NCBI RefSeq assembly: GCF_024713975.1
Contig: NC_091098.1
Span: 11,256,816 to 11,320,815 of the forward strand
Direction of reading: 5' to 3'
DNA: 64,000 nucleotides
Source of the DNA: Paralichthys olivaceus
Lineage: Eukaryota; Chordata; Actinopteri; Pleuronectiformes; Paralichthyidae
Positions 34,763-64,000 of the stretch are shown piece by piece; the first letter of the stretch is position 1; each line of letters begins with the position of its first letter. Below the pieces are notes generated by a model that saw nothing but the letters and a program-made list of their open reading frames with translations, was not told where the DNA came from and searched no databases. The position numbers and the translations under genes were made by a program.

Positions 34763-37700
34763 CTCTGACCAGTGGGACTCCCAGCACAACAATAGAACAG
34801 GTCAATAACTCACAGGGCATGTATCTGTGCATGGCATGTTTCCCAAGATAAGCAACAGGTAATTAACACTTTATCAAGCCGTCATCTGAGGATTTATCAA
34901 GGAGCACATGTCTGAATTACACTTTGTTTTTCAAATGTTCGATTAAATAAGGAGAAGTGATGCACACAGAGCATCTTCAAAGGGTTCCGCTGCAATGAAA
35001 GACCAAATGCTTCACTGCAGTAAAACAATATAAACGGAGGGCTTTCATTTTCTCTTCAAAGACAGCTCTAAAGGCATGTTGTTGCACAGACAGGAGCATC
35101 TGAACACAGGAGAAGATCGTTTTGTACAATCTTTTTATATCGTTTTTTCTTTATTTCTTGGAAAACAGTTTGGTGGCCAACAACCACACACATGCAGCAC
35201 AAAGCATAAGAGGAAACCAAAAAAGCAAATGTACCCTTATAAAATAAAGGAAAGGGGCTCACAGTTTTTGACTTATTTTATTGTTTAAGTTATGAGTGTG
35301 TGCGTGTGTGCCAGCATGTGGATGAGCGTAAGGAGTTTTGTGTGCAAGATGTACAGGATAGAAAGAGTTGACCTCTGCACTCTTGGACACAGGGTCGTCA
35401 CAGTTTGGTTAAATTATTATCAAAATGAGGAAGAAAACCTGAGGAAGGAGAATCATCAGTGTCGGAGGTCAGAGTGGCATCATCTGGCTGCAGGGGAAAC
35501 ATTTCTTTTTCCACCTGTTGCTTTTACAATAACGTGCTGCTGCTTAAACTTCAGGCTCCTAAACACAGGGACCACTCAAGGCTTTTTGGTGCCCAAGGCA
35601 AGAATAGGTTTTTCTGTAGAAGTTTTATTTCTCCTCAAATAAAGGAAATGTTTTATTGGTAACATGTAGCACAATATACCTCCATATCTGGCTTTCATTT
35701 CCACTTCCTCTCCTAGTGCCCGCCCTGACATCTAATATCTAAACACAAATAAATTCTCTAAACTTATCATCTTCCAAACTTTACCTTTAAGTGGCCCAAC
35801 ACAGGAGCCAGTTGAGTTTAAGTTTGCAATGTCATCAATTTTATCTTTTTTCTTAAAGAACTTGGATTATAGCTTTTTTTATTAGACTTAAAAACTGCAG
35901 TGACTGAGTTTTGCTAAAAAGAAACGCAGACTTTAATTATAAGCTCTTTTCTTCTTCTCCTGAGGGTCTGTTGTAAGTGAACTGTGTCAAATTATAGTGT
36001 CCAGTTAATGGCATTATGAGAGGGCTGGCAGTGTGCCTCTGAGGGCCTCCATCACGGCCTGGCCCCAGATGTGAAGCCGGCCTTGCGGGCGTAGTGTGAG
36101 TAGTCCTGTTTCCAGTTTCCCACCAGTCCCCAACATCAGGGTAAATGACCTACAAAAGCCACGTCACTCCTCAATGCTCCACTGGGAATGTTAATTGATC
36201 TTTTGTTGCAGGACAAACAGAAACTCTATGTCCCCGGTCCATCTGGGAAAAATCAAGTCAACTGGCTTCAGTGCTTTGCCACAGATTGGTCTGTCTGCCC
36301 TTGGACTGCGTTGACTTTTTTAATTTAGGGGTTCAGCTGACCATTTCCAAAGCTGAGAGAAGTGCTTTAAGTTTTAATTAAGTCAAAGAATTAGGGCCAG
36401 AACATTAATATGACTCCAGTGCATGTCAATTAAAAAAGATCTGAAGCACAGGTTGATGAAAAGGTTAAAGGATCTGCACACTGGAAAAACTAAAAGCATG
36501 AGCAGTAAAATCTACACAACTTTGGTTCTAATTGAGATGAATGGACCTCGTAAGAGTGTTGAATTATTAATGCACGGTCTGGTTTCTGGAGGGTCAATGC
36601 ATGAAAAGTGAAAGTTTTCAATTTGGATCAGTTAAATGGTCACATTTAAATAATATCAAATAGATTCATAAATAAGAGTTTTCCACAAAACAAGTATTAA
36701 AACTTTATAAACATATTTGAGTAAATGTACAACTGTTTTAATGATATTTTCATCTGAGCAGGTTTGTGACCTGTTGATATTTTGGGTGTCACATGTGGTT
36801 TTTCACCGTATCTAGTGTTGCAAACACCACTCTCTGTTTTCTTGCTGTAAATTAGCATTTTGAGGAATGTGGATAAACATCTTTTCTATTTCTCTTCACT
36901 AGAGCATTTGAAAACACTGTAACTGCCAATCTGTCAAGTCACGTTGAGGTTTGGCTTTATTATCTGTCCCGTCCATTGATTTCTTTGTCGACATGTTTGT
37001 GTGAATCTGGGCCTCCACTGAAAGTTAGTGTGCACTACACGGCTGCTGGGGGTCTTTGTCTACAAGTGTGTGTGAAGATGAGTTTCCCTCCCACCAGCTC
37101 TGAATTCCTGCCATAAAGTCTCGGCCATTGCTCAGACCTACGGCGGCACAGGGCGGCTTCCCATCAGCCATCTCTCTGTGAGTGTGGTATCTCCTGTTTC
37201 CCACACTCTGCGCCTATTCACTGGCCCTGGGACGGGAACAATAGAAGTGTGTCTTGTTACACATCACATTAGCTACGGTGTTTGATCTCCTGTTGAAGGG
37301 GGAGGGGAGGCGGCCTCAGCCAGACCATCTGGCCTGGCCAACGAGACCCTGAGAAAGTCCCAGGCATGCCACATTCTCCACAACTTCTGCACACACTAAT
37401 AGTTGTGAAAGACTTTTGTGGCACTTGAGACATAATTTAAGCACTAGACAGCATGCCACAACCACCACAACAGAAGTGGGACATGTGACACAAGTGGAGC
37501 AGGGGTGTCTCCACACACCCCAGGGCTTTCAGTGCTTTTTAAACACCTGTGCACCAGGCAGGTCAGATGAGATGTAATGTTAATGATCCCTGTGGGAAAC
37601 ACAGGATAAAAAAATACCCAGGGGAAAAGTGTGATCACCCCAATTTTTTTTTTAAGTTGTTGGTGAATTATGAATTCTCTCATTAATAGCATTCACATTT

Positions 37701-38927
37701 TTACATGTTTTGAACTTGTGTGTAAAATCTGACTTTCAAGGTGAATGATGTTAAAATGATGAAAATATGTTTTCAGGTAAATCAGAGCAAATCACAGATG
37801 TTCTGTCAGGTAGTAACAGAATACATCAAAAAATATGCTCATTATAAAATTCAATATTGTAAATATATGTAGTTGTATATATGTAATATATGTTGCTCCT
37901 GAAATGAGGGAACATTTTCTCAGTTACTTGATTCTTAATAAATTTGACAGGCTGCTGAAGGAATCAAACTCTACTTCCTATGCTGCTGTTCCCTTGAGCA
38001 AGACACTTGTGATGCTGCAGTTAGCTGATGCTGTGCTAAGGACACGTGTGACTGGATTTGCAGAAGTATGGAGAACTTAATGATTGATTTACTCTATTCA
38101 ATTTAGATCAATTTTGCTTAATACAAACTGCATACTACTTTAAAATAAGATCTTCTCTGTACCTCTGACTCAGTACTGGATATTTTTATGAATAAAGTGA
38201 AAACATCAGTGTTTATATTTGCAAAACTTCATGTGAAGTTTCCCATTTATTTTTTTGAAATGTTCAAAAGTAACCTTCCACAGGAAGCAATTCAACAGAT
38301 TCTTTCAGTAAAGATTGATGTCAACATAAAATACCTTTACAAAAGGTATAAATGTGAAGGTGAAGAAAACATACATGGTACAATTTCAACAGTTAACGCA
38401 CAGGCCAAATAATGGTTACACAAAGTCACAATAAAGTATAATCATCACAAGATTTACAGTAAAAGTGGATCCATGGGATCCATTTATGTCATGTAGCTGA
38501 TTCATCAGCACCAAGCTGATGAGACATCAGTCAGTGATACTCAGTATCAAAGATAAACACTGGTTCAACACACCAGACAAACAATGTCTCAGAGACATTT
38601 AGTTCCAACCCAACATGGGTCTTAGAACGAGATCATTCAGGGATGTTTGTAAAACAAACAGGATGTGTAGTTCCACAGGAACAATGAACACAATCACACA
38701 GTCAACACTCTAAATTAAAAGAGTATAACATGTGTACACATGGTGTAGATAAACAGTAAAACCTGATACATTTCAATCCTTCAAAGGATTACTGGGATTT
38801 AGCCCATTTCCATACACTAATAAAACACTCAAACAATATCAAATCTTCTGCCAAAAGCAAAACAGACTTGAGTGAGTATTCAACTTTCTGTCCATGACGT
38901 TCACAGACGTAGTTTTCTTTCTCCGTT
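34763..38927. other. Spacer between the two hes5-like genes
   Basis: About 4.2 kb between the copy A promoter and the copy B stop codon. I see no coding exon, RNA gene or clear repeat; short open frames (for example 35292 and 37835) lack family resemblance. The right part should include the 3' UTR of copy B: CATTTATTTTTTTG at about 38245 reads as AATAAA on the minus strand. Enhancers for the hes genes could lie here but cannot be called by eye. Confidence 0.4.
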
Positions 38928-39552
38928 CTACCAGGGCCTCCACAGACCACAGCTGGCCTGGCTCACACCCTTGCCGGAGCTGACTTGGTGGTTAGGAGAG
39001 CCGGGGGGTGAGAGGCTGGAGGGACTGTGGCTGCTCCTGCTGGACACCTGCAGGCCCTGGAAGTGGCCGAGCAGCCGTCTGTGAGCCTGAGTCTGGACCT
39101 CGCAGTGGGAGAGGAAGCTGACGGCCTCCTGCACGCAGCGGGAGTAGCCGTCGCTGGCTGTTGTCAGACCAGGCGTCAGGCTGCCCTGCTGCTGCTGCCG
39201 CTGCTTCTGCTGCTGCCAGCTTCTCATGTAAGCCACAGCCATCTCCAGGATGTCAGCCTTCTCCTGCTTGGAGTCGGGCTGCTGCCTGAGGAACTCTGGG
39301 CCCAGCAGGGATTTCAGCTGCTCGATGCAGGTGTTGATTCTGTCTCTGCGCAGTTTCTCCACCATCGGCTTTCTTAGCTGGAGAAAAGAAAAAGAGAAAA
39401 CATTTAGTCCACTTGAATACATGAAAACTTTTTTAAATATAATATGATCAAACAGATTTGATATAAGTCTGTGTAGAAAAGATGTTTACCTTATGAGCAG
39501 GAGTCAGGTGTTCCTTAGAGTAGCTTGCTTGTCCAAAAACAGTGGGAGCCAT
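38928..39552 (-). CDS. HES5-class bHLH-Orange transcriptional repressor (copy B)
   Basis: Second HES5-class repressor, same strand as copy A. Two coding exons, 39490-39552 (MAPTVFGQAS...TPAHK) and 38928-39377, give 170 aa. The basic region and helix 1 read RKPMVEKLRRDRINTCIEQLK, and helix 2 reads KADILEMAVAYMRSW after a loop with PDSKQEK. A Gln-rich run (QQQKQRQQQQ) follows helix 2, then an Orange-like region (GYSRCVQEAVSFLSHCE), a Ser/Pro-rich stretch and the terminal WRPW. SKQEKADILE replaces the more usual SKLEKADILE. The exon plan is the same as copy A, so the two are likely old tandem duplicates. The 5' flank has a TATA box and an RBPJ-type site at the same spacing as copy A. Confidence 0.95.
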
Positions 39553-39625
39553 TGCTGTAGTGTCAGAGTGTTTCTGTCTGAAGAGCCAGTTGAGTCTGAG
39601 CTGCCTTCCCCTCTGCCTCAGCCCT

Positions 39626-39688
39626 CTATTTATACGCCCACATCTCCATATGAATGTGTGGGTCTTGGGCTTGTTGGACTTTCTCACA
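39626..39688 (-). promoter_or_regulatory. Core promoter of hes copy B: TATA box and RBPJ-type paired site
   Basis: On the minus strand TATAAATAG lies at 39626-39634, about 74 bp upstream of the ATG. TGTGAGAA (TTCTCACA on plus, 39681-39688) matches YGTGRGAA, 46 bp further upstream. A weaker partner TGTGGGTC at 39657-39664 on the plus strand faces it across 16 bp. Architecture and spacing match copy A. Confidence 0.6.
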
Positions 39689-40935
39689 GTCCCTGGGCCA
39701 ATGAGAGCGCTGGGAAGGGCTTTGAGGAACGCAGGGCTGCCACATGCTCAATGAAGTGTTTATAGCCGTGGGGACAATGAGTGTGTCTCTGGGGAGCAGG
39801 TGGAGGAATAAACTGCAAAGAGAAAGAGCCCCCGGGTGCAGGGAGGGGGGGGTGGCGTATAGAGCTGGGAGACTGACCCAGTGTGCTTGTGTTGATATGG
39901 GAAAGTGGTGACCCCAGAGGGGGAGCACGCCGCTGTCTCATGTCATCTCCACCGCCACGTAATTGAGCACAAAGTGCCTCCGCCACCAGGCACACGTGGG
40001 TGTTACAGAGGGGCAGCCATTAGAAAAGATCAACATGCAGCCACTTCCACCAGTTTGACACGGCAGACTTCCCTCGTGGAGCCTGTGTGCAACAGTTGAG
40101 ACGTCCAGGAGCAGATTAAAGAAAGAGCTTCTTCTCTGCAAGTTTGAAGAATAAAGATAAGATCCTTTATTTTTTTGATGAAGGAAAGAGAAAGCATATC
40201 TGTGGATTTGTATCTTGTAACTGATCTATGTGTGTTTACAATGAGACCCCAACTGTCAATCAAATCACACCCACACAGTTCAGAGGAACCAGGTTAGTTG
40301 ACCACAATATATAACTTATGATGTTTCCCATGTTATTTGATAATGAGTCAGTTAGTTTAACTTTTTAAAAAGAGAGATAAGATACAATTGCATACACTTG
40401 ACTATGTAATAATAAAGAGTTCAGATGACTAGTGTGGATATTTATATACATACATAGGTTATATACTTGGAAACTCCAAATAAGTATCATTGAAAAATCA
40501 ATATGAATATTGGTCATCTTCCCGATATAAGGAGCCAGCGTCCGTGCTTTTGAAGTTCAGTCTGATCTGTCGTTTGATGGTACGTGACTGTGATGTGTTG
40601 AGGTGTTAGAGAACAACTGTAAACATCCTCCACACTCCGAGCACATGTTCACACATCAGGAGAATCCCCCACACACTCACACAGACAGACAGACACACTC
40701 CTGCTCACTTTCCCTCCCACACACACTCACACTCACACACACACACACACACACACAGCTGGCTGACCTGCCTGCAGCTGGCCACGTCTCAGTCACACGC
40801 TCCCTTCCTGCCTAGTGTGGAACGTGGGAGCTACTGTGGTCCCAGGCTTCCCACACTTCAGTGTTAATGACACTGAGGCCGGCTGCACAAAGGAAGTGTG
40901 CCCCTTCCAACAAAGATTGACTGACCAACCCCCCT

Positions 40936-40937
<2 letters not shown>

Positions 40938-40995
<58 letters not shown>
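40938..40995. repeat. (CA)n microsatellite
   Basis: Uninterrupted CA run of about 58 bp between hes copy B and the small gene. Confidence 0.95.
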
Positions 40996-40997
<2 letters not shown>

Positions 40998-41136
40998 ATG
41001 AAGACAGGGCTGTCAACAGGGCTTCCAGGCACACCATCTGGACGGATCGTACGCTATTGTCAGCCAATCAAGCATGGGAGACGTTCACCGTGAGAATTGG
41101 AAGGGATGAAATAGAGACAGAAAGTTAAATAAGAAG

Positions 41137-41141
<5 letters not shown>

Positions 41142-41174
<33 letters not shown>

Positions 41175-41193
41175 GTGTGTGTGTGTGTGTGTG
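41142..41193. repeat. (GT)n microsatellite
   Basis: GT run of about 52 bp with a single GC interruption. Confidence 0.95.
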
Positions 41194-41785
41194 GTAGGGA
41201 AACTTTGAAGATAGAGTTTGATGATGTTTGTGAAGGAAACTATCTAAATATCAAATATTGTGTGAGATAAAAAGTGAAAAAGAGAAAAGATTTATTAAAG
41301 TTTCACATTATAAAAGAATATGATGATGGAAAAAACAGGCAACAAAAACACCAAGTTTAACAAATAATAACAACAAAGGAAAGTAGAGTATTAGCAGTTG
41401 TGAATAAATCTTCTCTTAAAGGCGCTACACCTTTAAAGATTATTAAAATTCAGTAAATATTTAGATTAAAAACATGGAAGCTCAGATCACATCTTTAAAC
41501 TGAACTTCTCTCCACCATGTTCTTAAACTGGACACACTCCATCTTCGTGTGAACTTCCCTCTCTTCTGCGTGGGTCGTCTTCAGGCAGATGTTTCTCCTC
41601 CACGTTCCCACCACATATCAGTCCACACAATACTCAGGATACCTCCGCATCAGCCCAGTGACAAGGGGCCCGGCGAAGGGCCCCTCCCACCTGTTTGTTT
41701 GGTTTGGGGGCCATTGTACCCCATGAATTCAACTAATTCATTCACATCCTATTGTCATAACGCTGCTTTGTGATTGGCCAAACAC

Positions 41786-41839
41786 TGTGAGAACCAGCAT
41801 CGCATTAAATCGATGGGAAAGTTGGTTTAAGTATATAAA
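41786..41839 (+). promoter_or_regulatory. Core promoter of the 86-aa gene: RBPJ-type sites and TATA box
   Basis: TATATAAA lies at 41832-41839. TGTGAGAA, a perfect RBPJ-type match in the same orientation to transcription as in both hes promoters, lies at 41786-41793, 38 bp upstream of the TATA. GATGGGAA at 41812-41819 is a second, weaker candidate. GATTGGCC (inverted CCAAT) lies at about 41772. Confidence 0.5.
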
Positions 41840-41931
41840 GGATGGAAGAGATGCTGAAATCAGAACCTTGAACGCCTCTCATATCCCCACAGACCTGGAC
41901 TGACTGGACGCCATCATACTACACGTTCACC

Positions 41932-42604
41932 ATGAGGGATCAACACACAACGTAAGCTCAATTGTCTCATTGAAGGTTGTTTAGGTTGATAGAGATATTT
42001 ATTAAAACTAAGTTCTGGCTTTGGGATGAGATGTTCAAAATTATCTGTTCAAGGGTCATTTCAACCTAATTTGGCTTATTTGCAAAGGTTTGATCAGGTT
42101 TCAGGGTTTTACAAATATTCAGTCTAGACTGTAAATATAATTTCTAATCTTTTTATATTTTCTTGTCTTATGTTAACTGATTCTAGAAATATCATTTCTG
42201 TGGAAATTTCTTTAATGCATTTTTACTTGTGCTGTGAGAGTGGAAGTGGAATCCCCAATATTATCATTAGAAGCAATCAATTTTCTTGATTTCGGAGAAC
42301 AGGCTCTTTAAATAACTACTATAATACTCAACATTAATCAGATGTTTCTCTTCTCGTCCTCAGCCTGTGTAAGATAATGATTTTGGAGAGGAAGTGCACA
42401 GACAGGGCAGAGAGGCTCCGTTCGGCCCTGGAGAGCCAACTCGACTCAGGGGTGTCCAGCTCTGACGTGTGGGACAAGACGGTCTCCTTCTTCACTGTGA
42501 AGAAGGCCTTGATTTTCCCCAACGGCTACACCAGATCCTCCAGGAAAGCCATGAGGCTGTTCCCTTCACCTGCCGAGGATGTGGCTCCACTGTGCTGCCA
42601 GTGA
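41932..42604 (+). CDS. Unrecognised small two-exon gene, 86 aa
   Basis: Exons 41932-41951 (MRDQHT) and 42364-42604 join in frame (AC|C) to 86 residues ending APLCCQ. I do not recognise the family. Support for a real gene: a TATA box 93 bp upstream of the ATG, a good start context (ACCATGA), a GTAAGC donor and a pyrimidine-rich CAG acceptor, a compact coding exon, and an AATAAA at 43127 giving a 3' UTR of about 530 bp. The protein has no signal peptide or membrane segment. It is basic in the middle and tail (TVKKALIF, YTRSSRKAMRLF). An N-terminal stretch ERKCTDRAERLRSALESQL could form a charged helix, and an acidic VSSSDVWDK turn follows. It is divergent to hes copy B, 2.4 kb away. RBPJ-type sites in its promoter hint at Notch control. 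No function is proposed. Confidence 0.7.
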
Positions 42605-43126
42605 GGAGTGGACACGTGATACAACATGAGGGAGAGTGTGTGTGAATATCTACACGATCCGAGGCATTGAGCATCTCCACGTCTTGTCGAGAAGAAAAGA
42701 AGAAGAAGAAGGATGGAGGACAGTTAATCCAAAAAAGACAACAATGTAAAACGTTTTTTTTGTTGCTTTTCTTGTTTGGATGTTTTTGCTGTAAAAAGTT
42801 GAAATGATTGGAGTTTTATACTCATCGTCTATGACCACGCACACTGTGATTTTATTGGTCCACAAACGAGCCTTAAAATGTGCATTCTATGCCTTAAACC
42901 TAAACTTAGTCTTCCCCACTGGTCACTGAAAGACCTTGTTGTTGAGGACGTGTTCATTTAGAGTTGTATTCCTTTGTATAAAGGTGAAATGTTTATGCCA
43001 ATGCATATTTGTTTTGTAAATGTTTTATCACATTGCGTATGATATTATTTTGAAAAGTTACATATAAAGTGTGTATGAAGTGCCATAAATGAAATGTGCA
43101 ATATGTGCTTTCAGACACAAGTTGAA

Positions 43127-43132
43127 AATAAA
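43127..43132 (+). terminator. Polyadenylation signal of the 86-aa gene
   Basis: AATAAA lies about 520 bp after the stop, followed by a T/GT-rich stretch (GTGTTTATATCTGTG). Confidence 0.5.
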
Positions 43133-45741
43133 GTGTTTATATCTGTGTTAGAAATGATTCTCTCTTCATTCTGTCAGTTTTAAACAGTTGAAAACTGCTT
43201 AACAATTTACCAATCTCATGTCCCAGTGTCACCATCTAGTGGTCACTGTGCAGCAACACATCAAAAAATGATCCACACAGTTGCAGCCTCTTCTCCTAGT
43301 TCCCTTAAAACAAACCTCAGAACGTCCTTCTCCTTCAATCAAATAACTGCATTATATTCATAGTTCATATTTGAATAAAAAAATCGAATTAATTATTAGT
43401 TATTATTATTATTTGACATGTGCTTTTTACAGTATACCTCATGTTAAAAGAAGATTTAAATACACTACAAAGAAGATGACTCAAATGTGTAACTTAGACT
43501 GGAGATAATTAGTGATTACAAGCAGGTGGAAATATAATAGAAACTGAACGGACTGTTCTAGGTTGTAATATCAACATCAGGTGTATCCTATGGGTTCTCT
43601 CTTCTCTTCCAAGTTTAGTGTAGGGTTGACTCTATCACTCCCCCGATATGACTACACAGACATGATGGGAGTGACGAGCAAATACTTGTAAACTTGTAAA
43701 TACTTTTATCCAGCCAAATATACCCAGATAACATCTTGGTCTTGGTTTAGCTCTATTGGTAGTGTGGTGACCCCTGGTGCCCTCTTGGGGTACGGGGGAT
43801 ATCAGGAAGTCAACTGTCTGTCTGTTCTGCAGGACAACAGGACAACATTTTAACCACACCCTACACCACTGACTTTATATTTAAAGGATGTTGTTTACCA
43901 TGCCAAGGGGTATTTATTTTAAATTTCTCTAGGTGGGTTATAGTTATATGAGAGTAACTGGCTTTTATCTATGTTAATCTTTTATCCTGGTAGTTTACCA
44001 CACTGTTGGAATGACAGCATCAGTTTAGGTAAAGAATATATTGGTGGCCACGGGTATATCAAACACTCATCTGCATGGCAGGCCAATTGGTGCTCCATCC
44101 CTTTAGTAATTCCTCTAATTAATATTTTCATTTTGTCTGATGTATTGAGCTAGTGACTGCATGTATCAGTAGTGGTGACCACGCACAACCCTGTCAACAA
44201 CAGTTAGATGTTACTCTTCCCACAAAAGGTTTTAATTTATTATATAATCTACATGTCACCAATTATGGTTGTTTTTTGGGAAGCTTCTGCACTACCACAA
44301 CCTATTTCATTGTGTTTTCAATGTTTCGGTTCTGAGCCTTTTCACAGGACATGAATAGAAATGTGTCGTTTTACTGGACACAGAAGGTTATTCATCTTTT
44401 TTAAGAGTGTAAACAGCAGCGGGGAACAGAAGAGGTTACCCTGGGTCGGATTGGAATTATTACAGCTTTATTAATCTTATGCTAAATTCAAAAAGCAGAC
44501 ATTCAGCAACAGTTGAACATTGTAACAGCAGGAATATGCGAATTAACAAGAAACCGGGTGAACTCTACATCACGCATACAACTCGAGTACAAGGACACCT
44601 TTTCAAATGTCTGTTCAAGTTGATCAGTAACTGAGGATAAAACTCAGCCGATCTTTGCTTTTAAGAAATCTGTTTTGGGAATTGACACAAGTGTGTTACC
44701 AATGATTTCTGGGAAAGTGAGCAGAGAAGAGAAACTGCTGCTGGGGGAGGAAGAAAAACCAAACGAAAAAACAATAAGTCAAAGAAAAAGGTTAAAGGAT
44801 ATAATGTAGGTCTGTTTTATTATTAATTTAGACAGGTCTGATATTTCACTGCAACAGATGGAATCTTTCAACATGTCCAAAATTCACTTTGACACCAAGC
44901 TTCATGGAAAAAAAACTAAAAAACTTTGATTCATCGTTCTTTTCTTCATTTCGCTTCTGAGATTGATAAAAGAAATCCATACACACACAAAAACAAAAAA
45001 AACATTTTTTTCTTTGCATCACTCAAACTCCAGTTAGAACCTATATGAAGACCAAACAGCAAAAGCCTGGAAGAGAGGAACAAGTTCTGCTCAAAACCAT
45101 GTGACACTGAAACCTTCCATTTTAAAAAACCCTGACCAACAACAAACAAAAACCAAACAAATAAAAAAGAAAACAAGATAAAATCAAATGCCACTCGTAA
45201 TACGTGGTGGGTCAAATCCCAAAACATTTTTAGTAATCTTAACATTGCACCCCAATATTAGGAGGAGCGGTAAATCGACGTCCATACTAAAACAGAACTT
45301 TTGAGTTATGCCCGTGACCCGGATGATTTTTTATTTTAAATATGAATCACCAGATTCTCTAAGATCGCCATTCTGTGACGATCGGTGATGTCCTGAACAA
45401 AAAAATTGAGCAACGGTGAAGCTTCATTTTTTTGGCAGCAACAGTCGATAAACATACCTGGTTTAATAATCAGCAGATTCATTGATCTCTTGTCTCGAGC
45501 TCAAACTAAGTTACATCCTCAACTTTAAATTGAAGCAGTTTGAGTCAGAAGGGCAACACGTAAAATTCAGTTTTAGTGTGTGTGTGCGTCCCGCCCCAGT
45601 ACACAGGTGTTTGTGTGTTAAACATTAGAGACTTTTGCCAGAAGTGTATTTTTTTAGACTACACATAGATTCAGCTTTAAGTTAAATTGAAGATGTCGTG
45701 TGGGGGAGGGGGGTGAGCAGGAAGCTTGACGTTTACTCTGT

Positions 45742-45746
<5 letters not shown>

Positions 45747-45787
<41 letters not shown>
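45747..45787. repeat. (TG)n microsatellite
   Basis: TG run of about 41 bp in the probable ubr4 3' UTR, 115 bp beyond the stop codon in transcript sense. Confidence 0.9.
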
Positions 45788-45790
<3 letters not shown>

Positions 45791-45900
45791 CTGCATGTGT
45801 GTCAGTCTGTAAAAAGAGAAGGTTTTTTTTGTTGGTAGGTGTCTCGATGTGATTTGCAGAGCTGTTGTGTGTTGCCGGGGGTGTGGGTGTATGTTTGCCA

Positions 45901-64000
<18,100 letters not shown>

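Larger units (their letters stand above)
39689..41785. other. Divergent spacer between hes copy B and the 86-aa gene
   Basis: Contains (CA)n at 40735-40757 and 40938-40995 and (GT)n at 41142-41193. A CACGTG E-box lies near 39991 and a TATGGGAA near 39896. No coding exon was seen; the 39626-39995 open frames are shadows over promoter sequence. Confidence 0.45.
42605..45900. other. Spacer and 3' UTRs between the 86-aa gene and ubr4
   Basis: The left part is the 3' UTR of the small gene up to its AATAAA at 43127. About 43600-44450 is AT-rich with no clear identity. TTTATT at 44467-44472 and at 45330-45335 are candidate minus-strand poly(A) signals for ubr4, giving a 3' UTR of about 1.4 or 0.6 kb. 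A (TG)n run lies at 45747-45787. No other exon was seen. Confidence 0.45.

Noticed and set aside
43600-44460. Possible LINE or other old element
   Set aside because: AT-rich with a faint retroelement flavour, but no motif, tail or flanking duplication that I could defend.

Overview
This window is nuclear DNA of a ray-finned (teleost) fish, probably a percomorph. The evidence is short introns with ordinary GT-AG borders, long (CA)n/(TG)n runs, fish-type short interspersed repeats and MITEs, and protein sequences that read as vertebrate orthologues with fish-type divergence. All gene identities come from reading translated exons and recalling the families; no database search was run.

Layout. 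(1) 1-2539, plus: 3' end of a PLEKHG4/KIAA1755-like Rho-GEF-related gene (PH domain plus Ser-rich tail). (2) 7060-14834, plus: complete 15-exon transglutaminase, TGM2 type, 681 aa, catalytic Cys/His/Asp all present. (3) 17475-21709, minus: complete rprd1b (CREPT), 328 aa, 7 exons, tail to tail with the transglutaminase. The order RPRD1B-TGM2-KIAA1755 is the one found on human 20q11.23. (4) 25572-29892, plus: complete six-exon taste receptor type 1, 851 aa, most like TAS1R3. (5) 34022-34619 and 38928-39552, minus: two HES5-class bHLH-Orange repressors ending in WRPW, each with a TATA box and an RBPJ-type site. A decayed copy of the first one's promoter lies at about 31.0-31.3 kb. (6) 41932-42604, plus: a small two-exon gene for an 86-residue protein that I do not recognise. 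(7) 45901-64000, minus: C-terminal half of ubr4 in about 53 exons, running off the right edge. HES5, TAS1R and UBR4 are human 1p36 genes, so the window joins a 20q-like block to a 1p36-like block between 21.7 and 25.6 kb.

Non-coding content. There are three well-delimited non-autonomous DNA transposons: a 648-bp inverted-repeat element at 5017-5664 flanked by a 7-bp direct repeat, a 347-bp hAT-type MITE at 18355-18701 with a perfect 8-bp duplication, and a 419-bp TA-flanked MITE at 22603-23021. At least five decayed copies of one short interspersed repeat family lie in introns and spacers. There are several microsatellites. I saw no tRNA or rRNA gene, CRISPR array or recognisable viral copy.

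How the parts relate. Most of the window is conserved housekeeping or sensory genes that do not work as one system. The exception is 34-43 kb, where two hes5-like genes and the unrecognised 86-aa gene each carry TGTGRGAA in the same orientation 38-47 bp upstream of a TATA box. This suggests a small Notch-responsive neighbourhood, and it is the most interesting lead here.
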